The notes: generated by a model not told the origin, from the sequence alone. Positions 35,029 to 45,690 are shown, counted from the stretch's first letter. The stretch is 64,000 bases of DNA from Pseudomicrostroma phylloplanum (GCA_039545275.1 BCHS01000002.1:1736001-1800000); one strand, 5' to 3'. Made by a program: numbers and translations.

Positions 35029-36156
35029 TCAAGCTTCGACCTCGAAGTCAACAAAGTCACGCTCGTCGACATCTTCATCAGCCAGGTCTCGCTCATCGAC
35101 GTCGGCATCAAGGAGGTCTCGCTCCTCGAAAGCATCCTCATCGAAGTCTCGCCTGTGGTTGGGGTGGGCATTGAGCTTCTCAAGCATGGCACCCTTGTAG
35201 TGGGCCCATTGCTCCTTGTTCATGACACGACCGTCACTAGCTCGGGCGTCGACACCAGCATCCTCAAAGTCGCGCTCTTCGAAGTCCTCGGCGTCCTCAA
35301 AGTCCCGCCTGTGGTTGGGGTGGGCATTGAGCTTCTCAAGCATAGCGCTCTTGTAGTGAGCCCACTGCTCCTTGTTCATAGCCCTGCCGTCACTGGCTCG
35401 GGCGTTGACAAGGTTGACGAGGTCCTCGAGATCTCGCTCGTCAAAGTCTTCAAGGTCGCGCTCTTCAAAGTCGGCCTCTTCCAGGTCCCTCTTGTGGTTG
35501 GGTTGGGCGTCGAGCTTCTCAAGCATAGCGCTCTTGTAGTGTGCCCACTGCTCCTTGTTCATAGCCCTGCCGTCACTAGCTCGGGCGTTAACGAGGTTGA
35601 CAAGGTCCTCGAGACCGCGCTCGTCAAAGCCCTCAAAGGCGCGCTCCTCGAAGTCGGCGTCCTCTACCTCGCGCTTGTGGTGCTCATTGGGGTGAGCGTC
35701 GAGCTTCTGGAGCATGGCGCTCTTGTAGTTTGCCCATTGCTCCTTGTTCATGGCACGACCACCGCTGGCTCGGGCATTGACGAGGTTTACGAGATCCTCG
35801 AGGTCTCGCTCGTCAAAGTCTGCAAGGTCTCGCTCGTCAAAGTCCTCAAAGTCTCGCTCCTCGAACGAGTCCTCGTCAAAGTCCCGCTTGCGGTTGGGGT
35901 GGGCATTGAGCTTCTCGAGCATAGCGCCCTTATAATGCGCCCACTGCTCCTTGTTCATGGCGCGACCGCCACTAGCACGAGCATCAACATCGACATCGAC
36001 ACCGGCGTCGAGGAAGTCTCGCGTTGCCTGCTGCGGCTGGGGGTAGTACTGGGCGAGGTCGGATTCGGTGAGACCGATGGGGGCGGCAGAGACGCTCGGT
36101 GCGGCGGCGACGGAGAGGAGGAAGGCGAGGAGGAGGCAGAGGAATTGTGACTTCAT
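35029..36156 (-). CDS. Secreted five-repeat protein with Kex2-type sites
   Basis: One exon of 375 residues with a signal peptide (MKSQFLCLLLAFLLSVAAAP, cleavage probably in SVSA|AP near residue 24). Five copies of a repeat follow, with cores at about 59-91, 128-162, 191-223, 252-284 and 304-336. Each core reads ARAS[GD]GR[AV], MNKEQWA[HN]YK, then [GS]AMLxKLxAxPN, and ends in a dibasic pair: KR at 90-91, 161-162 and 222-223, RR at 283-284 and 335-336. Acidic spacers built from FEERDFEDFDERDL separate the cores. The mature part has no cysteine and one Trp per repeat. Kex2 cleavage would give peptides of about 71, 61, 61 and 52 residues. This architecture is known from fungal Kex2-processed repeat proteins, including repellent-type wall peptides, pheromone precursors and dikaritin RiPP precursors. 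I recognise no homologue by sequence, and no DUF3328/UstYa oxidase lies in the window. Confidence 0.82.
   Translation of the reverse strand: MKSQFLCLLLAFLLSVAAAPSVSAAPIGLTESDLAQYYPQPQQATRDFLDAGVDVDVDARASGGRAMNKEQWAHYKGAMLEKLNAHPNRKRDFDEDSFEERDFEDFDERDLADFDERDLEDLVNLVNARASGGRAMNKEQWANYKSAMLQKLDAHPNEHHKREVEDADFEERAFEGFDERGLEDLVNLVNARASDGRAMNKEQWAHYKSAMLEKLDAQPNHKRDLEEADFEERDLEDFDERDLEDLVNLVNARASDGRAMNKEQWAHYKSAMLEKLNAHPNHRRDFEDAEDFEERDFEDAGVDARASDGRVMNKEQWAHYKGAMLEKLNAHPNHRRDFDEDAFEERDLLDADVDERDLADEDVDERDFVDFEVEA
35150..35990 (-). repeat. Five imperfect coding tandem repeats
   Basis: Repeat cores in DNA start near 35155, 35315, 35490, 35675 and 35885, about 160-205 bp apart. The best-kept stretch is the one coding MNKEQWAHYK (plus strand: cccactgctccttgttcat). 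Spacing varies because the acidic spacers differ in length. Confidence 0.8.
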
Positions 36157-37041
36157 TTTCGAGATGAGGTTGGGGTGTTGGGGGTTGCAGGTGGTTGAGA
36201 GGGCGGTGGGAAGATGTTGATAGTTGATGGTTGAGGTCGAGTGTGTTGAGGGCTAGTCGAGCTTCACCTGGAATCTCGAGTGCTGATGCTTGGTCCTGAT
36301 TGGGGTGGATCGATAGTAGTGAGCGCTGCTGAGGGACCAGAAATGAGATAGAGGGGGCGAAAGGCGCTGCCTTATATCTTTCTCCTCCAGACCCTCCAGG
36401 CCAGACGTCAAAGCCGATACGCAGAGAAGAGTAGACAGGCAGCAAATGAGTCCGCCCCGGCGCCAAAGTGGTCGGCATAGTCACACAGCTAGCTACACCA
36501 AGAGCCGTGCAGTGCACAATTCGTTTGCGAATTGCCTAGTCACTACTTGCTGCCACCCCCCAGAGCGCAATCCAAAGCACGTAAGCACATTCATCTTGGC
36601 GAGGTGTTCCATTGTCATTTGACCTCCCGTCTACACGGCGTACGCGCTGGCAGTATCACGGGCAAGTCTTCCGAGGTTCATTTATCGAGCACGCATTGCT
36701 GCGTTGCTCCCAAGGCTAGTCGACCCACATCTCCGCCTTCTGCCTTTTTGCTCTCACGTTTTCGCGAAGCCGATTTGCCGCGACACTCTTTGCTTGCTGG
36801 CAAGACGAGTCGCGAGCGCGCGAACGGACATCCGACCGGGCGTGGTTCGTTTCCTCTTCGGTGACACGTTTGTATTGCTGGTAGCAGTACAGCGGGAGCA
36901 AAGCGTGACGAATGTTACGGGCAGTGGGTGTCGCCTGCGACAACAATGCGACGGAGACGGAGTCCGAGAGAGGAGATATGACCGAGACCCCCATCGTCCC
37001 CGCTCCTCTCCTCCCTCGTCTCGCGATCACACCTCCGACTC
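36157..37041. other. Intergenic region upstream of the repeat-protein gene
   Basis: About 880 bp between the repeat-protein gene and the 3' end of the UDP-glucose dehydrogenase gene, both minus. It includes a TATA-like element; no gene is supported. Confidence 0.45.
36371..36377 (-). promoter_or_regulatory. TATA-like element of the repeat-protein gene
   Basis: Read on the minus strand this is ATATAAG, about 215 bp before the ATG at 36156, close to the spacing seen for the TATA box of the small secreted gene. Confidence 0.4.
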
Positions 37042-38754
37042 TCACAGCCAAGCGTCCAACTTCTCCGGCCCCCTCCCAACAGCCTGCACCTTGAATCCAA
37101 TCTTCTCCAGCTTCAGAACGTCCAAAAATCCACTATGTCCATCAAAGACAAACGCCGGTTTCTGCATGTGTGCGAAGACGGTCTGCCAGTCTAGGGTGCG
37201 GAATTGGTCCCAGGGAGTGGCGACGACAACTGCTTCTGCGTCGCGGCAGGCCTCGAGGGCCGAACTGGCTAGGGTTACCCGGGCGGAGGATTTAAGCGAG
37301 GAGATGGAGGCGTCTAGGGAGGAGTCGAGGAGGACTCCGCCTGAGCCTGGGTAGGGCGAGGGCGAAGGGCGAGAAGGATCGTTGACGAGGTCTCGCCAGA
37401 TCTGCTCGTGCGGGACTTTAGGGTCGTAGATGCTCAACAGGGCATTATCCTCAAGGAATGTGCGACAGAGTGTGATGGCGGGAGACTCGCGCGTGTCACC
37501 CGTGTCCTTTTTAAAGGCGAAGCCGAGCACGGCGACGCGCTTCGAAGTGATGGTGTTGAACATCGTCGAGACGACCTTTTGCGCGAAGCGAGCTTTGGAC
37601 CAGTCGTTCATTGCTAATACTCCGCGCCAGTACTCGGCTACGGGCTGTAGTCCCAGTGACTCACTGAGGTAGACCAGGTTGAGCAAGTCCTTCGAGAAGC
37701 ACGACCCGCCGAACCCACACGTTGCTCGAAGGAAATTGGGACCAATACGCTTGTCGAGTCCGCATGCATGAGCAACTTCACCGATGTTGGCGCCTGTGCT
37801 CTCGCAGATGGCGGCAAGCGAGTTGATACTAGAGATGCGCTGGGCGAGCAGTGCATTTGCGGCCAGCTTGCTCAACTCCGAGGACCATAGTCCGGTAGTG
37901 TAGATCCTCTCCGGGGCCACCCAGTTCTCGTACACCTCACCCAGACGGTCCGCTGCTTCCCTTCCCGAAGGCGTATCGAGACACCCAATGAGTACCCGGT
38001 CCGGGTTCTGCAGGTCGCGCATGGCTGTTCCCTCTGCTAGGAATTCAGGGTTGGAGAGTATATCGAAGTGGATGCCTGGACGCGAGTTGGCCTCGAGGAT
38101 GGTGCGCATGGAGGAGGCAGTGCGGCAGGGCACCGTGGACTTTTCGACGATGATCTTGGATGAGGTGGCAACACTTGCGATCCGACGCGTGGAAGACTCG
38201 ACGTAGCTACAGACGCAGAAGGGACAGGCACGCTCTGTAAGAAGGCAGTCTGCCGCGGCTCTGCTCATGCTCCCCACGGCCCTCGCCACTCACTGAAGAT
38301 CAGCCGCATACCCCGCCCCAATCCCACTCTTCTTCGTCGGCGTATTCACACTAACAAAGATCAAATCCGCCGCCCTAATAGCCTCATCAATCTCTGTGCT
38401 AAACCACAAATTCCTCCCCCGACAAGCCTTGACCACCTCCCCCAATCCAGGCTCGAATACAGGCAAGCCAGTGAGTTCGCCTGTGGTTGGGTCGGGAGGA
38501 GAGTTCCAAGCGGCGATTCGGGAGGGGTTGACGTCGACGATGGTTACTTGGATGTGTGGGCAGCGGGCGGCGAGGAGGGTGCAGGTGGGACCGCCGACGT
38601 AGCCTGCGCCGATGCAGCAGATGGAGCGGACGGGGGGATGGAAGGATGGGGAACTGTTGACGCTGGAGTTGCTGGTGGGAGTTGCATCAGAGAGGGAGAG
38701 AGCCTGAGAGAGGCCAGCGAGGTTCGAATGGCTTGATGAGGCGACGGGAGCCAT
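37042..38754 (-). CDS. UGD1: UDP-glucose 6-dehydrogenase
   Basis: The enzyme oxidises UDP-glucose to UDP-glucuronate with two NAD+, feeding UDP-xylose and glucuronate for wall or capsule sugars. Two exons (38294-38754 and 37042-38206) join as AADLHYVESS to give 541 residues, somewhat longer than usual because of a Ser-rich leader of about 40 residues. The NAD-binding motif is [13 protein letters not shown]. Other landmarks are [42 protein letters not shown] and NPDRVLIG. The catalytic cysteine lies in [10 protein letters not shown], and the C-terminal NAD/UDP domain has [18 protein letters not shown]. The intron has a GTGAGT donor; an earlier CAG acceptor leaves a premature frame, so the TAG acceptor before CTACGTCGAG was chosen. 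The gene is common in basidiomycetes and rare in ascomycete yeasts. Confidence 0.95.
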
Positions 38755-39617
38755 GGTGGAGAGGTGCTGTGAGGTGGTCTATAGTTCGGATCGTCTAGGA
38801 GGGTATATACTTCTTGTCCAGAGGGCACAGAAAGGGTCGCGGAGAGATGAAAGCGTATGGACTTATGTACTCCAGGCACAAGGAGGCCTTGTTGATCCAG
38901 ATCCTGTCATCACACGTCTCCTGTCGTAGCATCTTCCACCCTGTTGCCGACGAGGAAACAACCGGACGCGTCTTGGCCCGAGGCAGACAGAGAGATGCCT
39001 GCTCTATGTCTGTCCCTGTCCCGCCCCATCTGCAGCCGTCGCCCAGCTGCCTTCCCTGAGCTCAAGTATAGCGCCTGATGTACCTTAGCTGTTGCTCTGA
39101 GCATGCCTGAGGAAGGAGGTCTCTGTGGAGCGAGGAGGGCCGGCGAGAGAAGAGGAGAGGAGAGCACGATGCCTTGCCCACCTTGGAACGTGCGCTTCGC
39201 GGTGATCCGTGCACCGATACGGAAACGGAAACGTGGAGGCTCTTTCTTCCGCTCCGGTACTCCAGTCTACAGAGCGGGCCAGATGGGCATCGGATCGGAT
39301 CACAGACCACTAACTCTCAGAGCAGAGCAGAGCAGCAGAGAGGAAAGGTAGAGTAGTCCATTAATCATCAACAAGTCAGCTCAGAGCATACAACAGGAAT
39401 AGACAGAACGGGTAGGTGGGGAGAGAGACGGGGGAAATAGGGCGCGAGAGGATATGGGGATATTGGCCAATTGGGTATCGAGAAAACAGGGACAGATACG
39501 TTTTTGTCCTGGGCACGCGTGCGGGATTGCCTACCTCCTCTTCCTTCAATGTCATTCAAAATTCTCTACGGTTCTATGTGTTTCTGCCACCGCACCTTTG
39601 TGTAGGTGCCACTTCAA
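38755..39617. other. Intergenic region between UDP-glucose dehydrogenase and zinc-finger genes
   Basis: About 860 bp holding the promoter of the left gene and the 3' region of the right gene, both minus. A short AGAGC/AGCAG repeat lies at about 39319-39340. No gene is supported. Confidence 0.45.
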
Positions 39618-42600
39618 TCACTTTTTGCCCACCGCCTTCGCGCCCGTGGGCGTGGCACCTCGAGACCTGCTCAGCGACCCAGCCCTCGAGTCGCTTCCCT
39701 TTGCATTTGTAAGGGCAGGGGAGCCTCTCGCCCTACCTCTAGCCGACAGGAACGAGGCTGCTCCGCCTGGACCTGGAAGGACAAGTGGGTTGCTCGGAGC
39801 CGCCGTAGGAGCAGCTTGTGCTTGGGGCTGGGGAGCCTTGCCCACGTCGCCGGCAGCAGGGGCCTCGTCGGCTGCAAGTTTGACCTTGAGAGCACTGGGA
39901 GAGGAGGGAAGAGTAGGGGGCCAGTCCTCTCGAATCTGAGCTAGAGCAGCTGCATCGCTCAGGTCACTTAGATGATTACCGCTGCTGCCTGCTGGTGCTG
40001 CTGCTGGTCCTCCACCACTTGTGTTGTGCGCGTGCGAGTCTTCACGTGGGACATTGAGCATGCCCAACACTGCAATGGCGTCTTCAGCTTCTCCGTCAGA
40101 GCTGGAGGTAGCTGCGAGGGGTGCAGCTTTTGCAGACGCCTGCGGCGGTGCTGCTGAGGTGACTGGGAGGTTGCTAGCAGGAGCGGAGGAAGGGCCACCG
40201 CCGAGGGCCGGGTCGATGGCTGGAGGGGCTGGAGCTGCTACGGGCTCAGAGGAAGGAACCTCTCCTGTAGCAGGTGCCGCACCACTGCCACTGACATCGC
40301 TGCCGCTGCCACTATCGCCATGCGCAAAGACCGCCAATGCTTCCGCAGCTCGCTGAGCACTTGTAGATGCCCGGCGTCTTCGCTTCTCAGCAGAATCTCC
40401 AGAAGGCGATGCCACATGACGAGATCGGCTCAGTCGACCAGGTGCTTGTTCGTCGGAGCCTTCGTCGAATTCTCCATCTGAGCCGACTTGCGAGCTCTCG
40501 TAGTCCTCGTCATCTTCGTCACTCGCGCCGCCAGAAGCATCAGTAGGCTTCCTGCGTGGTCGGCCCCTCTTCCCAGGCGGAGGCTTGATGAAACCGGGAT
40601 CATGGCAGCGAGCATGGCGATTGAGGGTAGTCCTGCGGGTAAACTGCTTACCACACCCTTGGTACTCGCAGACGTATGGCCTCTTGCCAGAGTGGGTTCT
40701 TCGGTGGCGCGCCAAGGAGCTAGAGTCGGAGAACTTCTTTCCGCACCCAGCGTGCTCACACTCATGGGGCCTCTCTCCGCTGTGGACGCGGGAATGTACG
40801 GTCAGGGCAGACCTCTGTAAGAAGCTCTTGCCACAGCCTGGGTGAAGACAAGGGTATGGTCGCTCTCCAGTGTGGATACGGTTATGTCGTGCAAGATCCG
40901 ATCGTCGTGAGAAGGTCTTTTCGCAAGACTCGCACTTGTGAAGTTTGGGTCCTCCAGCGTCGTGTTCGGTCTCGCCGTCAACGTACTCGGGCGGAGACTT
41001 GCGTTTGTTGCGGCGTCCGGAGGCCGAGGAAGGTCCGGCTGCATCATTGTCTGCTCGCTTGGAGCTGATGTCACTTTGACGCTTGCTCTTGCTCTTCTTC
41101 GACGTCGTGGGCTCCTCGACATCCTCGTCCTTGACCTGAGCATCACTGTGAGAGAGAGCGTGGTGGGGATGACCCATAGGATGCTGATGAGCGGGAGAGC
41201 CGTACGGAACAGGAGCGGCCATTGCGGCAGTGCCGTAAGGGTAAGGGTATGACTGGCTCGGGTCGAATGGCGGATAGCCGCCATGAGGTGGCATATACAT
41301 CTGCGCATATCCGCCCTCCAGACCCGGGTAGCCAGGCATTCCGCGAGAAACACCAGGAGGCATGAAGTAGCCGGGTGGCCACATGTGGCCACCTACTGGG
41401 CGAGCCATCTGAGCACCAGGAGGGTAATAAGCATGATTGGCTGATGACGATGGACCAGAGCCCAGTTTGCTTGCATCATCATCAGGTCGTGGAGCGGGCC
41501 GAGCGCCGCTATAGAAGGGCGTGTTCGATGGTTGGATGTTCGAGTACGGATGATAGGAGCCGGTGTGGAAGGCTCCTGCTGAGGACGTCGAGGGTGATGC
41601 TCCAGCTCCCGTTCGCGTGGATGACATGGGCGCTGTGTTCGTGGATGGTGCTGACGACGTCGACGTCGAGGCCAGCGCTCCTGTCGAGGGTCCTCCTTGG
41701 AATCCAAAGCCGTGGTGTGCGAAGAAGCTCGCAGGCGAGGAGAATCTCTCAGGCTCATGCAATTGCTTCTGGCCGTGTCTCAGACGACCTGCGGTATCCC
41801 TTGGCTTGCCAGATGTCGAGCCCGCGTCTGAGTGATCGTCATCAGCATCAGCGCCGCCAGTGGTATCAGCACCTTCGTCATCATCTCGCACGTCGCGGGC
41901 AGCGCTGGAGGCGAAGGGTGATGACCGGGCCTCTTGAAACCACGTAGGGCTGTCTCTTCCACCGAAAAGTCCAGGTCGCAGAGAGGTAGCGGCGGGCGAG
42001 TTGCGACCCAGGAGATCTCGACGAGGGCTCGAAACGCGGGAAGGGGAGCTGTTGCGCTGGGCCTCATCGGTAGCTACGCGTGCGAGGTCAGGCAGAAAGG
42101 CTACGGAGCAGGGGCAGGAATGAAGTGACGAAGTCATCGAGGAAAGGATGATGAGCATGAGCGCGTCGAGTCACAAGCGGATCCACTTCAGCGTCCCCGC
42201 AGGGGTACTCACCTCTAGCAGCATCCGCTTCCTGCTCAGTCGTCGGCAACTCGACGCCAGCATGGTAGTGATGATCTCCCGGACTGACTTTGCGACCTCT
42301 TGGTTCGTCAACACTGTCTCCTGCACCACCACGTTGAGGAGAAGAGGGGCGTGAAGCCGAAGTCGAGAAGCCCGTGGTGCCACTGGACGCGGCGTCCCGT
42401 GCAAGCGCGCTGGAGCGCGATGTCCCACCCATGGAGAGGCGAGCAGCCGAGTCGCGGTAGGGTGTCATGTGGCCTGGTAATGCCAGACCGTGTCGTGGCG
42501 ATCCGACGGGGGATAGATTTGCAAAGTTGGCAGTGGATCCCAACCTAGGCGAGGATACGGAGGGGGCGGAGATGGTGGATGGTACGCGACTTGAGCTCAT
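39618..42600 (-). CDS. C2H2 zinc-finger transcription factor with four fingers
   Basis: Two exons (42213-42600 and 39618-42100) give 956 residues. Four consecutive C2H2 fingers lie in the middle: [19 protein letters not shown], then [38 protein letters not shown] and [19 protein letters not shown]. They are joined by TGERPY- and SGERPH-type linkers, so they should bind DNA as one unit. A basic block [13 protein letters not shown] follows and may be an AT-hook or nuclear signal. The flanks are long and disordered: Ser/Pro-rich on the N side, Pro/Gly/Tyr/His-rich before the fingers, and Ala/Ser-rich with acidic patches on the C side. A second in-phase TAG acceptor 30 nt downstream could shorten exon 2 by ten residues. 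I cannot name an orthologue. It is divergent from the PLP decarboxylase gene. Confidence 0.9.
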
Positions 42601-43579
42601 ACCGTTGTCCCAGGCGAGGGGTGACGCGGGGTTGAGTGTGATGGAAGTGAATCAGAAATACGTAGTGCAGTCGTTGACAACCTGTCTTTGCCTTGTATGA
42701 AGGTCTGGGCGCTGCGTTGCGAATGGTGCCGCCGATGCCAAACGCGGATACGGGTGGTGGGATGGCTGGTGCACGCCTCGTCTCGCACAGGGCAGATTTC
42801 TTAAGCAAAAGCCTCCGTGTGTCGCTGGGCGTTGGCGAGGGGCGAGTGTAGACGGAGGTCGCTGTACCAGAAGGGCTGAAATGGGAGCTGAAAGCGTGCT
42901 GCTGCCTGTGGAGAGAGGTAGTGGCGGCTTGGTAGGTCGAGCTGGGTAGAAGGCGGTTGTTGATGGAGAAGGGAGGAGAGGCGGGCACAGAGGAAGGGCA
43001 CAGGAAGGGCCCGGGCGGATGTGCGTGCGAGTGGTGTCGGCAGAAGAGGAGCCCAGCCTGTGCTTTGAAGTGGGTGGAGAGTGTGTGTGGGAGATGATCT
43101 GGAGAAGTGTGCTACCAGCTGGTGCTACGGCGATGGTGAGATGGTACCGGATGGGAAGAATGGCCTCGAGGGGGGGCGCGGTGGTGGTGAGTGAGTGGTC
43201 GCTGCTGCCTCTAGCCTTGGGTGGTTCGGGCGCAGGCGGGGGGCGAGGGTGGCCAGGGCGCTGCGTCTGTGCCCAGCCAATGAAAATTTGCATTGGTGTG
43301 TCCCCGCGCCTGGTCTGACCGCCGTGTGGCCCAAGCTCACTCTGCATCCGCTCAGAGGCACTACGCCAGTGTCCATCCGCATCCCCCGCGCCTACCCGCT
43401 GTCGTGATCTCCCGTTCCGCTTTTGTGACAGCAACCATTCATTGCCTCTGGGGCTGCGTTGCGCTGCCAAGGGCCATTGATACACGACGAGTCATGACTT
43501 CTTCTTAACACATAAGCAGCAAGATCAACACAAGCAGGTTTGACTAGGCCTACTGAGCTAGGAAGCTGATCTCGTCCAG
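42601..43579. other. Divergent intergenic region between zinc-finger and PLP-decarboxylase genes
   Basis: Almost 1 kb with long purine- and pyrimidine-skewed stretches, likely leaders of both genes. Open frames here (for example 42652-43485 minus, 277 codons) show no family signal. Confidence 0.5.
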
Positions 43580-45601
43580 ATGGCGAACCGAAACGGTGTC
43601 AACGAGTTCCACCTGCCAGACTTAGCCCAGAGCCAAAAAGCACCGCTTCCCGCAACTGCCGAGGCGGCGCCGGCTGCTGCTGCTCCTGCTGCAAAGTCAG
43701 ACTCCGCACGCGAAGTTCAACGGTACACGCTCAAGGCACTCGACCTCCTCACAAGATGGATCGAAAAGGGGGAAAAGGGCCCATCAGTGCCGGCTTGCAA
43801 GTGGGAGAATAGCACACATCTCCGCATCTCTCGCGAGAGGAAGAGCGGTGGAAGCAGCAGCAGCAGCAGCAGCAATGGACAGGGTGCGGGCGGCGGCAGT
43901 GCCGGAGAGCTCTCCGAAGCTCCCGTGTCAGAGGAGGCCCTTTTTGCCTTTCTCGAGCAGACCCTGGAGGACAGTGTCAACCCCTGGACGCACCGCTTCC
44001 TAGACAAACTCTACACCATGCCCACGACCCTTTCTCCAGCTCTAGAGCTGATGCTCGGAGCAATGAACGCCTCGGGCGTAGTCAGCTCTGCTTCTCCCGC
44101 CCTCTGTCTCGCAGAGGAGAAGGCAGTCGAGGGGCTAGCGCGCCTGATCGGATGGGACGTCGATAAGGTTGACGGACTCACCATGCCGGGTGGGTCCTCC
44201 TCCAACGTCCTGGCTGTGCAGACTGCTCTGGGCAACGCGTTCCCTTCCTTCAAGACGCAGGGCCTACTGGGCGTTACTGAGCATCTGATGTCCTCTGGTC
44301 GAACTCTCAAGGCCAGCAGACCAATCATTCTCACTAGCGAGCAATCCCACTACTCGATAGAAAAGGCCGCCCTTGCCTGCGGCATGGGTCTCGAATCTGT
44401 GCAAAAGGTCAAGTGTGATGCAGATGGACGGATCAATCTCAGTCACCTAGAAGAACTCTTGGCTCAATTCGAGGCCAGCGAAGAGTCGGCCTCTGGAATA
44501 GATGGATTCCCCTTCTTCATCAACCTCACGGCGGGGACGACAATTCTAGGCGCTTTTGACGATATTCGAGGAGTGACCGAGGTGATCCGCAAGTGGAAGG
44601 CCAGAGGACAAAGCCGCAACAACGACAGCAGCAGCAGCAACAACACTGGGTCTACCCACCCCCTCCCCGTCCCAACAAAGATCTGGATCCATATAGACGC
44701 CTCCTGGGGCGGTCCTGTCCTCTTCTCCTCCTCTCTCCGCAAGCTAATGGACGGCGTCTCCTCCGCCGACTCCCTCACGATCAATCCACACAAGGTGCTC
44801 AATATCACACAACAGTGCTCCTTTGCCCTCTTCCAGCGCGCAGCAGACCTGACCGTCAACGTCACCGGCGCAAAGTACCTCTTCCACGGCGCCTCCTCCT
44901 CCTCTTCATCTTCGGCGCAGCGCGAATTCCTCCGTCGCAACCCGGGAGCGAAAACAATGGGTTGTGGTCGACGACCAGACGCATTCAAGTTCTACATCGA
45001 ATGGCTCCGCGTCTCCACTGCGGGCTTTGGAGCGCACGTGGAGCGCGGGGTGGGGTATGCACACAGCGTTGTGCGGTTGGTGGACGCGAGGTATGCGGAG
45101 ACGCTAGAGGTGGCAGAGGCGACGCTTGCGGGTGTGCGGGCGGGGGGACTGTTTTTGCAGGTGTGTTTTAGGCCGCGGTTGCCGCAGGAGATCACTGAGC
45201 TCCTCACCCAAGTCTTCCCAGACGAGGATGCTGCTGTCTCCAACGGTCACGGCAGCGTCCCTTCCCTCTCCCCGTGTACCTCCCGGTCCCGCTGCTACTC
45301 CCTCCTCTCACACAGCACCCACGTCCTGCACGCCCAGCTGCGCGCCCTGGGCCGCTTCACAGTCGACAAGGCTCCCCTTGCCTACCCTCACGCAGACGTG
45401 GGGTACTTTATCCGGCTCGTGACACACCCTACGACTAGCCTGGAGCTGTATGAGGAGCTGGTGGGAGAGGTGGACCGGTTGGGGAGGGGGTACTTTGATG
45501 AGCTTCGGAGGAGAGTGGGCTTGCGGGGGGATGAGAGGGATGGAGAGGCGCAGGGGGAGAGACTGAAGGCGTATCTCGAGGAGATTGCCGGGAAAGAATG
45601 A
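43580..45601 (+). CDS. PLP-dependent group II decarboxylase (glutamate / cysteine-sulfinate decarboxylase family)
   Basis: One exon of 673 residues. Family motifs are in order: TMPGGSSSNVLAVQTA (cofactor phosphate site), HYSIEKAALACGMG (ring-stacking His), TAGTTILGAFDDI, WIHIDASWGGPVLFS (Asp that pairs with the pyridine nitrogen) and the Schiff-base Lys in TINPHKVLNITQQCS. The layout matches the GAD67/CSAD/aspartate-decarboxylase group more than plant-type glutamate decarboxylase. The substrate cannot be told from sequence; glutamate, aspartate or cysteine sulfinate are all possible. The protein is about 100-150 residues longer than usual because of an N-terminal extension and Ser-rich inserts, two of them coded by AGC repeats (about 43853-43873 and 44628-44640). 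It is presumably cytosolic. Confidence 0.88.
   Translation: MANRNGVNEFHLPDLAQSQKAPLPATAEAAPAAAAPAAKSDSAREVQRYTLKALDLLTRWIEKGEKGPSVPACKWENSTHLRISRERKSGGSSSSSSSNGQGAGGGSAGELSEAPVSEEALFAFLEQTLEDSVNPWTHRFLDKLYTMPTTLSPALELMLGAMNASGVVSSASPALCLAEEKAVEGLARLIGWDVDKVDGLTMPGGSSSNVLAVQTALGNAFPSFKTQGLLGVTEHLMSSGRTLKASRPIILTSEQSHYSIEKAALACGMGLESVQKVKCDADGRINLSHLEELLAQFEASEESASGIDGFPFFINLTAGTTILGAFDDIRGVTEVIRKWKARGQSRNNDSSSSNNTGSTHPLPVPTKIWIHIDASWGGPVLFSSSLRKLMDGVSSADSLTINPHKVLNITQQCSFALFQRAADLTVNVTGAKYLFHGASSSSSSSAQREFLRRNPGAKTMGCGRRPDAFKFYIEWLRVSTAGFGAHVERGVGYAHSVVRLVDARYAETLEVAEATLAGVRAGGLFLQVCFRPRLPQEITELLTQVFPDEDAAVSNGHGSVPSLSPCTSRSRCYSLLSHSTHVLHAQLRALGRFTVDKAPLAYPHADVGYFIRLVTHPTTSLELYEELVGEVDRLGRGYFDELRRRVGLRGDERDGEAQGERLKAYLEEIAGKE
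43853..43873 (+). repeat. AGC microsatellite coding polyserine
   Basis: Seven consecutive AGC codons give a Ser run inside the PLP decarboxylase; a shorter AGC run at about 44628-44640 does the same within the catalytic domain. Confidence 0.8.
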
Positions 45602-45690
45602 AAGTGATTGAGAGGCGAGAGGCAGTAGACGAGTTGTCATGAAGGCAACGCATGTTGTATTAGTGGTGCTAATGAGACAGTGAGACCGTA

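Noticed and set aside
35023..36150. A 375-codon antisense frame across the whole repeat-protein gene
   Set aside because: It mirrors the sense frame because the repeats use few codon types; it has no start context, signal or family match, and the sense frame has a clean signal peptide.
35029..36156. A full dikaritin-type RiPP gene cluster
   Set aside because: The precursor layout fits, but no DUF3328/UstYa oxidase, tyrosinase or methyltransferase gene lies in the window, so only the precursor-like gene is claimed.
36704..37354. A 216-codon plus-strand frame
   Set aside because: It overlaps the 3' end of the UDP-glucose dehydrogenase coding sequence on the other strand and shows no family signal.
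42652..43485. A 277-codon minus-strand frame upstream of the zinc-finger gene
   Set aside because: Pro/Ser/Arg-rich reading of a skewed leader; the zinc-finger start at 42600 has its own supported exon.
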